Source: an uncultured Winogradskyella sp. (GTDB lineage Bacteria; Bacteroidota; Bacteroidia; Flavobacteriales; Flavobacteriaceae). Taken from it: a stretch of 64,000 nt of DNA. The notes under the pieces were generated by a model. It searched no databases. It saw only the letters and a program-made list of their open reading frames with translations, and was not told the origin of the DNA. Position numbers and translations under genes: made by a program. Positions 18,252-26,905 of the stretch are shown here, in pieces (the stretch's first letter is position 1; every line of letters starts with the position of its first letter). The stretch spans positions 25,840 to 89,839 of the forward strand of contig CAJXLB010000009.1 of the NCBI GenBank assembly GCA_913055905.1, in the 5' to 3' direction.

Positions 18252-18592
18252 TGTCTAAGACCATTACCTCTAAAATAGAATTAAACGTAGAATTGGATGA
18301 AAACAGAGTGCCGGAAAAATTGCACTGGTCAGCAGAAGATGGTGGTGTCACTAACGAAGAGGCCAAGGCTATAATGCTTTCTGTTTGGGATAGTAAGGCG
18401 CAGGAAACCTTGAAGATTGATTTATGGACCAAGGATATGCCTGTAGACGAGATGAAGCTATTTTTTCATCAAACTCTTGTTACCATGAGCGACACCTTTA
18501 TGAGAGCTACCCAAGATGAAAAAATGACCGCTACAATGAAGGACTTCTGCGACTATTTTGCTGAGAAACTCGAGCTTAAAAAAAACAATTAA
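18251..18592 (+). CDS. gldC: Gliding motility protein GldC
   Basis: This 113-residue soluble protein begins MSKTITSKIELNVELDENRV and contains WSAEDGG and KAIMLSVWDSKAQETLKIDL, as in known GldC proteins. GldC is dispensable for gliding in the model species but improves spreading, and it is nearly always next to gldB. The start overlaps the gldB stop. The 3' end overlaps the convergent downstream gene by 4 bp. Confidence 0.93.
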   Translation: MSKTITSKIELNVELDENRVPEKLHWSAEDGGVTNEEAKAIMLSVWDSKAQETLKIDLWTKDMPVDEMKLFFHQTLVTMSDTFMRATQDEKMTATMKDFCDYFAEKLELKKNN

Positions 18593-19311
18593 AGACTGGC
18601 TAGGAAAATCTCGGAGTCGTAATAAGGTGTTGTATTAAAAAATGGCGACTCTACTGCTGATGAAAAATTGGGATTTATTCTTTTAAACCTTAAAAATCTA
18701 GTGGTATCATAAACTTCCCAGATGGTAAGTTTATTTAATTTTCCTTTTACAGATTTTACTTCCAATTTGTTTTTAGCTACCATTTTGTCCACTAAGGTTT
18801 TACTGGCAAATCGCAGGGTTTTGTAAGAGGAATTACCATTACTGATAATATATTCTACCCAATACGACTTTACGCTTTTTTCGGGTTTTGGTGCCTCACG
18901 TTCCGAAAGATCAATAACATTTGAAGGTTCTGTTGTGTTCTCTGTGTCAATAAAAGATTCAGCTTCTGCGATTTCAGTGAGTTCATCTCCTTCCGATTGC
19001 CTTATGATGGTGAGAATAATGCGTTTGTCCTTGAGCACAACTTCTACAATGAGCTTTCCCAGTGGTAATTGGTTAAGTGGAACGTTAACCATTTTATTCT
19101 CCACTTCAATATGTTTTGAAAAGGAATGGTTATAAATTTCTAGCTTGTGTATGGTCCGAGATGCTTCCAGCACAAGTGTATCCTTGGAAGCGTTTAAATC
19201 GTGTTTGAGCTCCTTGGCCCTTAAATTCACATTTTTTATCAGTAGGTTGGTTTGCCCATAAGTGATTGTAGAGGTCAATATCAAAAAGGTGGTGATAAAA
19301 ATAATTTTCAT
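18589..19311 (-). CDS. Secreted protein of unknown function
   Basis: This 240-residue protein has a signal peptide ending TITYGQ (about residue 19). An N-terminal beta-sandwich-like region (about 25-110: VNLRAKELKHDLNASKDTLV, then LPLGKLIVEVVLKDKRI) resembles the short extracellular domains of other Bacteroidota proteins. An acidic linker follows, then a C-terminal region (KSYWVEYIISNGNSSYKTLR) that might be a small ligand-binding fold. No family was recognised. It converges on gldC with a 4-bp overlap. Confidence 0.65.
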   Translation of the reverse strand: MKIIFITTFLILTSTITYGQTNLLIKNVNLRAKELKHDLNASKDTLVLEASRTIHKLEIYNHSFSKHIEVENKMVNVPLNQLPLGKLIVEVVLKDKRIILTIIRQSEGDELTEIAEAESFIDTENTTEPSNVIDLSEREAPKPEKSVKSYWVEYIISNGNSSYKTLRFASKTLVDKMVAKNKLEVKSVKGKLNKLTIWEVYDTTRFLRFKRINPNFSSAVESPFFNTTPYYDSEIFLASL

Positions 19312-19505
19312 GTCAATACAATTTATAGGGCATTAAATCGACTGTATTTTTGATGATAATAAAGCTAAGGGAGTTTTTTAAACTTTTAATAAAAGCGGGT
19401 TAAGATGCCGTTAAATTAGACAAGTTGGCGATAAAAGACTGAAAATCATAAATGAAAATGTACTAAGTACCGTTTTAGGAAGAAGGTATTTTGTTAAATT
19501 AGCGC

Positions 19506-20126
19506 ATGAGGAATTTTTTATTAGGTGTTTTAATTACGGTTGTGATTGTGCTGGTGTTCCGGCAATGTAGCTCTAAACAAGATATCACTGTTAGGGAATC
19601 TTCAGAGCTCATTGAAAAGCAGTTGAATCAAGTTAGCAAATTGGTGGTGACCGAAGGTCATTTTACAGAGGTTTTTAATTACCAGGATTCCAAAGCCATT
19701 TTTGGAGCATATTACAAGGCCAATAAGAAAGCCTTAGTTGTGGTGAATGCTAAGGTTGATGTACGCTATGATTTAAGTGAGTTAAAGTACCAGGTCAATG
19801 AGGACGAAAAAACCATCGAAATTTTGGCCATACCAGAAGAGGAAATAACCATCTCGCCCGAGCTTGAGTACTATGACATTCAAGCCGATTATTTCAATCC
19901 TTTCGAAGCTGAGGATTACAATGCTATTGCTAAAGCTGTAAAAGCTAAAATAAAGGCAAAAATTGACAGCTCTTCATTAAAATCCAATGCAAAGAATAGG
20001 CTCATAAGCGAATTGGCCAAATTTTATATTTTAACCGAATCTTTTGGCTGGACACTCAAATACCAATCCCAGCCAGTTAGTAGCGAAGGTGATCTCAGTG
20101 ATATGGTGCTAAAGAGCCGCTTTTAA
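19506..20126 (+). CDS. DUF4230 membrane-anchored protein
   Basis: This 206-residue protein has one N-terminal membrane helix (FLLGVLITVVIVLVFRQC) followed by a DUF4230-type domain: SSELIEKQLNQVSKLVVTEG, NKKALVVVNAKVDVRYDLS, then EILAIPEEEITISPELEYYD and a helical C-terminal part. The family is widespread and has no assigned function. A Cys directly after the helix (RQCSS) could be a lipid-modified Cys but the context is not a good lipobox. Its end overlaps the convergent rhodanese gene by 18 bp. Confidence 0.82.
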   Translation: MRNFLLGVLITVVIVLVFRQCSSKQDITVRESSELIEKQLNQVSKLVVTEGHFTEVFNYQDSKAIFGAYYKANKKALVVVNAKVDVRYDLSELKYQVNEDEKTIEILAIPEEEITISPELEYYDIQADYFNPFEAEDYNAIAKAVKAKIKAKIDSSSLKSNAKNRLISELAKFYILTESFGWTLKYQSQPVSSEGDLSDMVLKSRF

Positions 20127-20414
20127 TTTTCCTATTCCGCCACCGTTGATGGCATCTATGCCATTCGATTTTAAAAAACTAGCCGCTTTTCCAGAACGCA
20201 TACCGCTTGCACAATAAGCAATAACAGGCTTCTTCAATACTTTAACCTCGTCAACACGATATTCCAGTTCATTCAATGGAATGTGAAGGGCGGATGCAAT
20301 ATGGTTTGATTGATATTCACTATCTGTGCGGACATCCAAAATGACCGCATTTTTCTGAAGATATTCTTGAATTTGATGGGTGGTATTCCCAGTTAAAAAA
20401 TCTAATAATCCCAT
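20109..20414 (-). CDS. Rhodanese-like sulfurtransferase domain protein
   Basis: This 101-residue single-domain rhodanese has the catalytic Cys loop AYCASGMRSG (Cys at about residue 68), ILDVRTDSEYQSNHIASALH before it, and a C-terminal GGIGKL. Such proteins move sulfane sulfur between donors and acceptors, but the partner is unknown. There is no signal peptide, so it is cytoplasmic. Confidence 0.88.
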   Translation of the reverse strand: MGLLDFLTGNTTHQIQEYLQKNAVILDVRTDSEYQSNHIASALHIPLNELEYRVDEVKVLKKPVIAYCASGMRSGKAASFLKSNGIDAINGGGIGKLKAAL

Positions 20415-20590
20415 AATCTAAATTTTGGGTAAAGATCAATAATTCTCACTTTAGTAATGGTATCAAATGTTACAAAACAAAAATAGATTTAGAAAGACTT
20501 AAAAATTGAAAAGAGGTTCGATACTTTATCACGTTTTAAAGTGCAGAAATAAGAGTGGATTTAAAGCATTTTTATATATTCATCCCGTCA

Positions 20591-21160
20591 ATGAAAAAAG
20601 AAACACGAAAAGAAGAAATTATTAGAGTTGCAGCTCAACTTTTCAAGCAGAAAGGCTATAGTGCTGTAACAATGCGCGATTTGGCCAAAGCCATGGACAT
20701 GCAGGCGGCGAGTTTGTACAATCATATAAATTCAAAACAAGCTATTTTACAAGACATCATATTGGAAATTGCCGAAGCGTTCACAGAGGGAATGAACGTT
20801 GTGATTTCAGAATCGAATTCTTCTGTGGAAAAGTTAAATGCTCTTATCGCACTCCACGTAAGAATAGCCATTAACAATCCAGAAGGCCTTGCTGCCCTCA
20901 ATACCGATTGGATGCATCTCGAAGAAAAGCTCGATTACTATTTGCAGTTGCGCAATGACTATGAAAATAATTTTAGAGCCATCATCGTAGAGGGAATTAA
21001 AAACGACGAACTAAAACCTGTGGATGTCGAGGTCATTTTGTTTTCCATGCTTTCCACGTTAAGGTCCTTATACCTCTGGATTCCAAAAAAAGATGCCATT
21101 AAGCGACAACAACTGCTAGAAGATTTAACAACGGTCCTCATCCAAGGAATTAACAAATAG
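20591..21160 (+). CDS. TetR-family regulator, PaaR-like
   Basis: This 189-residue regulator has an N-terminal helix-turn-helix (EEIIRVAAQLFKQKGYSAVT, then MRDLAKAMDMQAASLYNHI) and a helical ligand-binding C-terminal domain. The ATG at 20591 gives MKKETRKEEI, the normal TetR beginning; an earlier in-frame GTG would add 12 unrelated residues. It sits directly before the phenylacetate operon, and a perfect palindrome lies between them, so it is probably the operon repressor, released by an aryl-CoA. The ligand is inferred. Confidence 0.85.
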   Translation: MKKETRKEEIIRVAAQLFKQKGYSAVTMRDLAKAMDMQAASLYNHINSKQAILQDIILEIAEAFTEGMNVVISESNSSVEKLNALIALHVRIAINNPEGLAALNTDWMHLEEKLDYYLQLRNDYENNFRAIIVEGIKNDELKPVDVEVILFSMLSTLRSLYLWIPKKDAIKRQQLLEDLTTVLIQGINK

Positions 21161-21176
21161 TTTAGAATATATTTTT

Positions 21177-21208
21177 TAAATTTGTAACTAACTAACGATT
21201 GTTAGTTA
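21177..21208 (+). promoter_or_regulatory. paa operon promoter with TetR-type operator
   Basis: TAAATTTG at 21177-21184 matches the flavobacterial -7 box. It is followed by the perfect palindrome TAACTAAC-GATT-GTTAGTTA at 21189-21208, and one extra TAAC half-site precedes it. Placed over the expected transcription start, the palindrome would let the adjacent TetR protein block transcription of paaE onwards. Confidence 0.7.
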
Positions 21209-21270
21209 ATGGAACAAGTATTGTTTTAGGCACTTTAGTCAAATAAACAATCTGCAAGAAAAACTATAGA

Positions 21271-22344
21271 ATGGCCCAGTTTTATAACCTGAAAGTAAAG
21301 GACATTTATAAGGAAACTGACGATTGTTCGGTAATAACCTTTGATGTACCAGAGCATCTAGTAAAAGAATTTGATTTTAGTCAGGGGCAACACCTCACTT
21401 TAAAGGCCGAAATTGATGGTGAAGATGTTCGTAGGTCCTACTCTCTATGTTCTAGTCCTGTGGAAAACAAATGGCAAGTTGCTGTAAAGCAAATTCCTGG
21501 TGGTAAATTTTCAACCTTTGTAAATGAAGAGCTAAAAGCAGGGCAAGCGTTAGAAGTGATGGCACCGAGTGGTACTTTCGGTGTAGATGTTAATGCAGAA
21601 GCCTCAAAGAATTACTTGTTTTTTGCAGCCGGTAGCGGGATTACACCTGTCATTTCCATGATTAAAACCCATTTAAAACAAGAGCCTAATTCAACATGTA
21701 AGCTGTTTTATGTGAATAAAACGGCAAAATCCATTATCTTTAAAGAAGAGTTAGAGCAACTTAGAAATACATACTTTGGCCGTTTAGAGATTTATTATTT
21801 CCTAACTCAGGAAAAACGGGATATAGAATTGTTTAATGGTCGGTTTGATGACGATAAGATGAAAACGCTTACTAAGGTTTTTATCGACATTCCCGATACG
21901 AGTGAAGTCTTTCTATGCGGACCTGAAAAAATGGTAAACTACGTCAGCAATTATCTCGTTGAAGCTGGCCTGCCCAAGGAACTTGTGCATTTCGAGTTGT
22001 TTGTAACAGGTTTGTCCGAAGAGGATATAAAGCGACAAGAGCGCTTGGCCCAACAAAATGTAGAAGGTGTTGAAATTACCATAATTGACGGTGGTAAAGA
22101 ATTTAACTTTACAATGACCAAAGACTATGATAATATTTTAGATGCTGCCCTAAATGCTGGTGCCGACTTACCATTTGCCTGTAAGGGAGGCGTTTGTAGT
22201 ACCTGTAAATGTAAGGTTAAATCGGGCGAAGTAGAGATGAAAATCAATTACGCTTTAGAGAAAGAGGAAATTGACCAACATTTAGTATTGAGCTGCCAAG
22301 CCGTACCAACGACCGATAAAGTGGTTGTAGATTTTGATGTTTAA
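21271..22344 (+). CDS. paaE: 1,2-phenylacetyl-CoA epoxidase, reductase subunit PaaE
   Basis: PaaE passes electrons from NAD(P)H to the diiron centre of the PaaABC epoxidase. The 357-residue product has an FAD-binding domain (VRRSYSLCSSP, about residues 50-62), a nucleotide-binding domain (FFAAGSGITPVISMIKTHL, about 113-133; VFLCGPEKMV) and a C-terminal plant-type ferredoxin domain with CKGGVCSTCKCKV plus a fourth Cys in LSCQAV. It is the first paa gene here, 62 nt after the operator, whereas it is last of the epoxidase set in Escherichia coli. Confidence 0.94.
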   Translation: MAQFYNLKVKDIYKETDDCSVITFDVPEHLVKEFDFSQGQHLTLKAEIDGEDVRRSYSLCSSPVENKWQVAVKQIPGGKFSTFVNEELKAGQALEVMAPSGTFGVDVNAEASKNYLFFAAGSGITPVISMIKTHLKQEPNSTCKLFYVNKTAKSIIFKEELEQLRNTYFGRLEIYYFLTQEKRDIELFNGRFDDDKMKTLTKVFIDIPDTSEVFLCGPEKMVNYVSNYLVEAGLPKELVHFELFVTGLSEEDIKRQERLAQQNVEGVEITIIDGGKEFNFTMTKDYDNILDAALNAGADLPFACKGGVCSTCKCKVKSGEVEMKINYALEKEEIDQHLVLSCQAVPTTDKVVVDFDV

Positions 22345-22357
22345 TGAACAAAACAAT

Positions 22358-22379
22358 ATCCTGAGCGTAGCCTTGGGAT
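22358..22379 (+). repeat. Hairpin between paaE and paaA
   Basis: ATCCTGAG and CTTGGGAT pair with two G-U wobbles around a six-base loop. It resembles the dispersed palindromes built on CCTGAGCG that are common in bacterial genomes, here in an eroded form. It lies in the 101-nt intercistronic gap. Confidence 0.5.
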
Positions 22380-22445
22380 TTTGAGATATAGAAAAAGAAA
22401 AATAAAGGCAGTGGGTTTATAGCCAACTGTTAAAAGATTGAAATT

Positions 22446-23402
22446 ATGAGTGAAAATCAGATTAAGAATTTAGAAACGGAATTTGAAGCCCGCATAGCGC
22501 GCGATGAAAAGATTGAGCCTAAAGATTGGATGCCAGAGAAATACAGGCAAACACACATACGGCAAATTTCGCAACATGCGCATTCGGAAATCGTGGGAAT
22601 GTTGCCTGAGGGTAATTGGATTACCAGAGCACCGTCCCTAAGACGTAAGGTGGCTTTATTAGCAAAAGTTCAGGACGAAGCTGGGCACGGTTTGTATCTA
22701 TATAGCGCTTGCGAAACTTTGGGTATATCCAGAGAAGAGTTATATGAGCAGTTGCACACAGGTAAGGCTAAATATTCCAGTATTTTTAATTACCCAACAA
22801 TCACTTGGGCAGATATGGGTGCCATAGGCTGGTTGGTAGATGGTGCTGCCATTATTAATCAAGTGCCATTATGTAATACATCCTATGGTCCTTACGCACG
22901 TGCTATGATTCGTGTGTGTAAGGAGGAAAGTTTTCACCAAAGACAGGGTTATGAAATAATGATGACCTTGGCAAATGGAACACCAGAGCAAAAAGAAATG
23001 GCTCAGGATGCTTTAAATCGTTGGTGGTGGCCATCCTTAATGATGTTCGGGCCAACTGATGCAGAGTCTGTTCATACGGCACAATCCATGAAATGGAAAT
23101 TAAAGCGTAAAACTAATGATGAACTGCGCCAGCAGTTTGTAGATCAAACCGTTCCACAGGCGGAATTAATAGGTCTTACCATTCCTGATCCAGATTTAAA
23201 GTGGAACGAGGAACGCCAATCTTATGATTTTGGTCCTATCGATTGGGATGAATTCTGGCAAGTGGTTAAGGGTCATGGACCAATGAATAAGGAGCGTATG
23301 AAGGCGAGAGTTTCGGCATGGGAAAATGGAGCTTGGGTTAGAGATGCTGCCGTAGCTTATGCAGAAAAGAAAAAAGAATACAAATCTAAAGAAGCAGTAT
23401 AA
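22446..23402 (+). CDS. paaA: 1,2-phenylacetyl-CoA epoxidase catalytic subunit PaaA
   Basis: PaaA holds the diiron site that epoxidises the ring of phenylacetyl-CoA. The 318-residue ferritin-like protein shows the metal-ligand helices with [12 protein letters not shown] (ExxH, about residue 73) and [14 protein letters not shown] (ExxH, about residue 160), and the conserved [20 protein letters not shown]. It overlaps paaB by one base (TAATG). Confidence 0.96.
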   Translation: MSENQIKNLETEFEARIARDEKIEPKDWMPEKYRQTHIRQISQHAHSEIVGMLPEGNWITRAPSLRRKVALLAKVQDEAGHGLYLYSACETLGISREELYEQLHTGKAKYSSIFNYPTITWADMGAIGWLVDGAAIINQVPLCNTSYGPYARAMIRVCKEESFHQRQGYEIMMTLANGTPEQKEMAQDALNRWWWPSLMMFGPTDAESVHTAQSMKWKLKRKTNDELRQQFVDQTVPQAELIGLTIPDPDLKWNEERQSYDFGPIDWDEFWQVVKGHGPMNKERMKARVSAWENGAWVRDAAVAYAEKKKEYKSKEAV

Positions 23403-23686
23403 TGAGTAAGAATTGGCCACTTTGGGAAGTTTTCGTAAGAAGTAAAAATGGATTGGAACATCGCCATTTCGGAAGTTTGCACGCTGCAGATGCGGAAATG
23501 GCACTGGAAAATGCAAGAGATGTCTACACCAGAAGAAACGAGGGCGTTAGCATTTGGGTGGTGGAATCCAAGTATATCACAGCTTCAAATCCCGTAGATA
23601 ATGGAGAGCTATTTGAACCTGCACAAGATAAGGTTTATCGTCACCCAACATTTTACGACATACCAGACGAAATAAAACACATGTAA
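23402..23686 (+). CDS. paaB: 1,2-phenylacetyl-CoA epoxidase subunit PaaB
   Basis: This 94-residue subunit bridges PaaAC units in the epoxidase complex. It shows the family pattern WPLWEVFVRSKNGLEHRHFG, ALENARDVYTRRNEGVSIWV and a final HPTFYDIPDEIKHM. It is translationally coupled to paaA. A 51-nt gap with a hairpin separates it from paaC. Confidence 0.95.
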   Translation: MSKNWPLWEVFVRSKNGLEHRHFGSLHAADAEMALENARDVYTRRNEGVSIWVVESKYITASNPVDNGELFEPAQDKVYRHPTFYDIPDEIKHM

Positions 23687-23705
23687 TTATATGGTGTTGT
23701 TGACT

Positions 23706-23722
23706 AGAATTGTTTCAATTCT
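23706..23722 (+). repeat. Hairpin between paaB and paaC
   Basis: AGAATTG-TTT-CAATTCT is a perfect seven-base stem with a three-base loop. It starts 20 nt after the paaB stop and 16 nt before the paaC ATG, and it has no T tract, so it is not a normal terminator. Confidence 0.6.
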
Positions 23723-23737
23723 GCAGAAATCATAACT

Positions 23738-24493
23738 ATGAAAAACAAAACTTTATATAACTATATCCTTGGCATAGCAGATAACACCCTAATTTTAGGA
23801 CAACGGCTCGGTGAATTATGCGGCCATGGCCCAAGTTTGGAAACAGACATTGCTTGTACAAATATTTCTTTGGATTTATTAGGACAAACAAGGAGTTACT
23901 TTCAGTATGCAGCTAAAATTAAGGGTGAAGATGCCACAGAAGATAGCATTGCGTTTTTAAGAACGGAGCGACAATATGTGAATGTACTTTTGGTAGAGCA
24001 GCCAAACACGGATTTTGCTTATACGATAGGGCGTCAATTTCTTTTTGACGTTTACCACCACTTGTTTTTACAAGGCCTCCAACAGAGCAAGGATGTCAAC
24101 CTTTCGGCTATTGCAAATAAAGCTATAAAGGAAGTAGGTTACCATCAGCGCTTTTCCTCCGACTGGGTAAAACGCTTAGGTGATGGCACTGAAGAAAGTA
24201 AGCAGCGCATGCAAAATGCCATAGATGACTTGTGGCGCTACACAGACGAATTGTTTCATACTACAGAATCAGATGACGAGATGATTTCTGAAGGTGTTGG
24301 CGTAAACGTAAGTGAGCTCAAGGAGCCTTACTACAACAAAGTAAAACAGGTATTGGAGGAAGCTAAATTGAACGTTCCTGAATCAAAATGGTTTCAAAAA
24401 GGTGGTAAAAGAGGCATTCATACAGAACATTTAGGATATATCTTAAGCGATATGCAATACATGCAGCGTACCTATCCAAATATGACGTGGTAA
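23738..24493 (+). CDS. paaC: 1,2-phenylacetyl-CoA epoxidase structural subunit PaaC
   Basis: PaaC is the non-catalytic ferritin-like partner of PaaA. The 251-residue product has GHGPSLETDIACTNISLDLL, GQTRSYFQYAAKI, and KEVGYHQRFSSDWVKRLGDG, as in characterised PaaC proteins, and a C-terminal GKRGIHTEHLGYILSDMQYM. One base separates its stop from the paaD start. Confidence 0.95.
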   Translation: MKNKTLYNYILGIADNTLILGQRLGELCGHGPSLETDIACTNISLDLLGQTRSYFQYAAKIKGEDATEDSIAFLRTERQYVNVLLVEQPNTDFAYTIGRQFLFDVYHHLFLQGLQQSKDVNLSAIANKAIKEVGYHQRFSSDWVKRLGDGTEESKQRMQNAIDDLWRYTDELFHTTESDDEMISEGVGVNVSELKEPYYNKVKQVLEEAKLNVPESKWFQKGGKRGIHTEHLGYILSDMQYMQRTYPNMTW

Positions 24494-24494
24494 T

Positions 24495-24998
24495 ATGACA
24501 GTAGTGCAAGGTGTAAACATAGATGATGTGTTATTTCCAATTTTGGAGCAAGTGTCAGATCCTGAGATTCCAGTCTTGTCTATTCTAGAAATGGGAGTCG
24601 TAAGGTCGGCGATTGTAAAAGGAAATCATGTAAAGGTCAAAATAACGCCTACCTACAGTGGTTGCCCTGCAATGGATGTCATTGGTGATGATATAAAAAA
24701 AGCACTTCAAGATCATGGCTACACTTCAGACGTTGAACTTGTGCTCTCACCAGCATGGACTACAGATTGGATTACACCTAAAGGACGAAAGGCATTGGAA
24801 GATTACGGCATTGCCGCTCCCTTAGAAGCCGAAGCTGATAAAGAAGTGCTCTTAAAAGGCAAGCGCTTGGTAAAATGTCCGCAGTGCGGTTCTACCAACA
24901 CGCGAATGGTGAGTCAATTCGGCTCAACGGCCTGCAAAGCACAGTTTCAGTGCGATGATTGTCAAGAACCCTTTGATTATTTTAAATGTCTAAAATGA
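24495..24998 (+). CDS. paaD: Phenylacetate degradation protein PaaD (epoxidase maturation)
   Basis: PaaD is needed for assembly of the epoxidase, most likely for iron or Fe-S delivery. The 167-residue protein has a DUF59/MIP18-type domain (DPEIPVLSILEMGVV, then TPTYSGCPAMDVIGDDI) and a C-terminal zinc-ribbon-like region with CPQCGS and CDDCQE pairs plus further Cys residues. This domain order is normal for PaaD. Confidence 0.93.
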   Translation: MTVVQGVNIDDVLFPILEQVSDPEIPVLSILEMGVVRSAIVKGNHVKVKITPTYSGCPAMDVIGDDIKKALQDHGYTSDVELVLSPAWTTDWITPKGRKALEDYGIAAPLEAEADKEVLLKGKRLVKCPQCGSTNTRMVSQFGSTACKAQFQCDDCQEPFDYFKCLK

Positions 24999-25056
24999 CA
25001 AAATAGTGTTGTCTCGTCCATGGTTTAGGGCTAACAATTGGTAAAAAGAAACATAA

Positions 25057-25839
25057 ATGAGCAATTTTATAGAGTCAAAAGTTGAAAATCTTGTCGCATA
25101 CATCAACCTTAACAGACCAGAGGTTTTCAACAGTTTTAATAGGGAAATGGCGCTAGCACTGCAAGGTGTTTTGGATGAATGTGAGTCCAACCCAGACGTT
25201 CGGGCCATAGTCTTAACAGGTAATGGTAAAGCATTCTGTGCTGGGCAAGACCTTAAGGAAGTCACTGACCCTGAATTAAATCCTGGATTCAAAAGAATAC
25301 TGGAAGAACACTATAATCCTATTATTCTCAAAATCCGAAATTTAAAAAAGCCGGTAATTGCAGCCGTGAATGGCGTGGCTGCTGGTGCAGGTGCCAATAT
25401 TGCTTTGGCTTGCGACATAGTAATTGCCCATGAAACGGTAAACTTTATTCAAGCGTTTAGTCTTATAGGGTTGATTCCAGATAGTGGCGGAACATACATT
25501 TTACCAAGATTAATTGGTTATCAAAAGGCAACGGCTCTAGCCATGTTGGGCGATAAAGTCAGTGCAAAGGAAGCTGAACAAATGGGTATGATTTACAAAT
25601 GTGTATCCCAAGAGGAGTTTGAAGCAACAGTCCATAAATTGGCTATCAAACTTGCCAAAATGCCAACAAAAGCGCTGGGCATGATTAAAACCTTATTCAA
25701 TGCCTCAATGACGAATTCCCTTGAAGAACAATTGGCCATGGAGTCTAAATACCAGATAGAAGCAGCTCAGTCAGAAGATTATAAGGAAGGCGTGGCCGCT
25801 TTCATTGAAAAGCGTAAACCAAATTTCAAAGGCAACTAA
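25057..25839 (+). CDS. paaG: Ring-1,2-epoxyphenylacetyl-CoA isomerase PaaG
   Basis: PaaG converts the epoxide to 2-oxepin-2(3H)-ylideneacetyl-CoA. The 260-residue crotonase-fold protein has the oxyanion-hole segments AFCAGQDLKEV (about residue 63) and NGVAAGAGANIALACDIVIA, and IGLIPDSGGTYILPRLIG, whose Asp is the catalytic residue typical of PaaG rather than of hydratases. The next gene starts at the base after the stop. Confidence 0.9.
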   Translation: MSNFIESKVENLVAYINLNRPEVFNSFNREMALALQGVLDECESNPDVRAIVLTGNGKAFCAGQDLKEVTDPELNPGFKRILEEHYNPIILKIRNLKKPVIAAVNGVAAGAGANIALACDIVIAHETVNFIQAFSLIGLIPDSGGTYILPRLIGYQKATALAMLGDKVSAKEAEQMGMIYKCVSQEEFEATVHKLAIKLAKMPTKALGMIKTLFNASMTNSLEEQLAMESKYQIEAAQSEDYKEGVAAFIEKRKPNFKGN

Positions 25840-26775
25840 TTGGATAAAACTACTTTAATAGAAGCTTATAAGCGAATAAAGCCTTTTATTCATAAAACAC
25901 CTGTTCTTACATCTCAACTTTTAGATCTATTAAGTGGTGCTAATCTTTATTTTAAATGCGAGAATTTCCAGAAAATGGGTGCGTTTAAAATGCGTGGTGC
26001 CGCAAATGCTATATTGTCATTATCAGATGAAGAAAGAAGCCGTGGTGTGGTAACACATTCTTCTGGTAATTTTGCACAAGCGGTTGCACTAGCAGCTAAA
26101 AATACTAACACCAAGGCATTTATTGTGATGCCAGAGAATGCGCCACAGGTAAAAAAGAATGCTGTGAGGGCTTATGGTGGTGAAATCATTGAGTGCGAAT
26201 CAACGCCTCAAGCTCGTGAAGATAAAGCTGAACAGATAAAGCAGGATAAGGGAGCTACGTTTTTACATCCCTCTAATCAGGATGAAGTTATTATAGGAAA
26301 TGCTACCGCGGCAATGGAACTGTTGGAAGACTATCCCAATTTGGATGTCATTCTAGCTCCTGTTGGCGGTGGAGGATTAATTGCTGGTACAGCCTTGGCG
26401 GCACACTATTTAGGGAATAACTGCAAGGTCATTGGCGGCGAGCCTATGGAAGTTGATGATGCTTACCGCTCCATGCAGTCTGGTAAAATCGAAACAAATA
26501 CCTCCTTTAATACTGTGGCAGACGGTTTGAGAACGCATTTGGGAGATAGAAACTTCCCGATAATTCAAAAGTATGTCGAAAAAATAATACGTGTAGAAGA
26601 AGACGAAATTATCCAAGCTATGCAATTGATTTGGGAACGCATGAAAATCATTATAGAGCCATCATGCGCTGTTCCTTTTGCGGCAGTGTTAAAAAACGCC
26701 GATGAATTCAAAACTAAACAAGTAGGTATTATATTATCGGGTGGAAATGTAGACGTGACAAAACTACCATTTTAA
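25840..26775 (+). CDS. PLP-dependent threonine dehydratase/serine racemase-like enzyme
   Basis: This 311-residue fold-type II PLP enzyme has the Schiff-base Lys in KMGAFKMRGAAN (about residue 50), SSGNFAQAVALAAK, the phosphate-binding VGGGGLIAGTALA, and a final LSGGNVDVT. There is no C-terminal ACT domain, so it resembles catabolic threonine dehydratase or serine racemase rather than biosynthetic IlvA. The start is TTG at 25840, directly after the paaG stop, so it belongs to the paa operon although no paa step needs such an enzyme. Substrate uncertain. Confidence 0.85.
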   Translation: MDKTTLIEAYKRIKPFIHKTPVLTSQLLDLLSGANLYFKCENFQKMGAFKMRGAANAILSLSDEERSRGVVTHSSGNFAQAVALAAKNTNTKAFIVMPENAPQVKKNAVRAYGGEIIECESTPQAREDKAEQIKQDKGATFLHPSNQDEVIIGNATAAMELLEDYPNLDVILAPVGGGGLIAGTALAAHYLGNNCKVIGGEPMEVDDAYRSMQSGKIETNTSFNTVADGLRTHLGDRNFPIIQKYVEKIIRVEEDEIIQAMQLIWERMKIIIEPSCAVPFAAVLKNADEFKTKQVGIILSGGNVDVTKLPF

Positions 26776-26783
26776 TATTTTAC

Positions 26784-26806
26784 CATCCTGAATATGTATC
26801 GGGATG
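26784..26806 (+). repeat. Hairpin after the PLP enzyme gene
   Basis: CATCCTGA pairs with TCGGGATG (one T-G wobble) around a seven-base loop, starting 8 nt after the stop at 26775. It is one of two hairpins in the 130-nt gap before paaH. Confidence 0.5.
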
Positions 26807-26881
26807 TTATAATAATTTTACTGTAAGTTCTAGTACCGTCGTAAAAAATGTAAAATTGAAATAGAAGTTTAATTAAAAAGA

Positions 26882-26899
26882 TTCCTGCTTTCGCAGGAA
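26882..26899 (+). repeat. TTTC-loop palindrome before paaH
   Basis: TTCCTGC-TTTC-GCAGGAA is a perfect seven-base stem with a four-base loop. It ends 6 nt before the paaH ATG, so the folded RNA would sit where a ribosome binds. The same design recurs before paaJ and around both GIY-YIG genes. Confidence 0.75.
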
Positions 26900-26905
26900 A
26901 TAATT

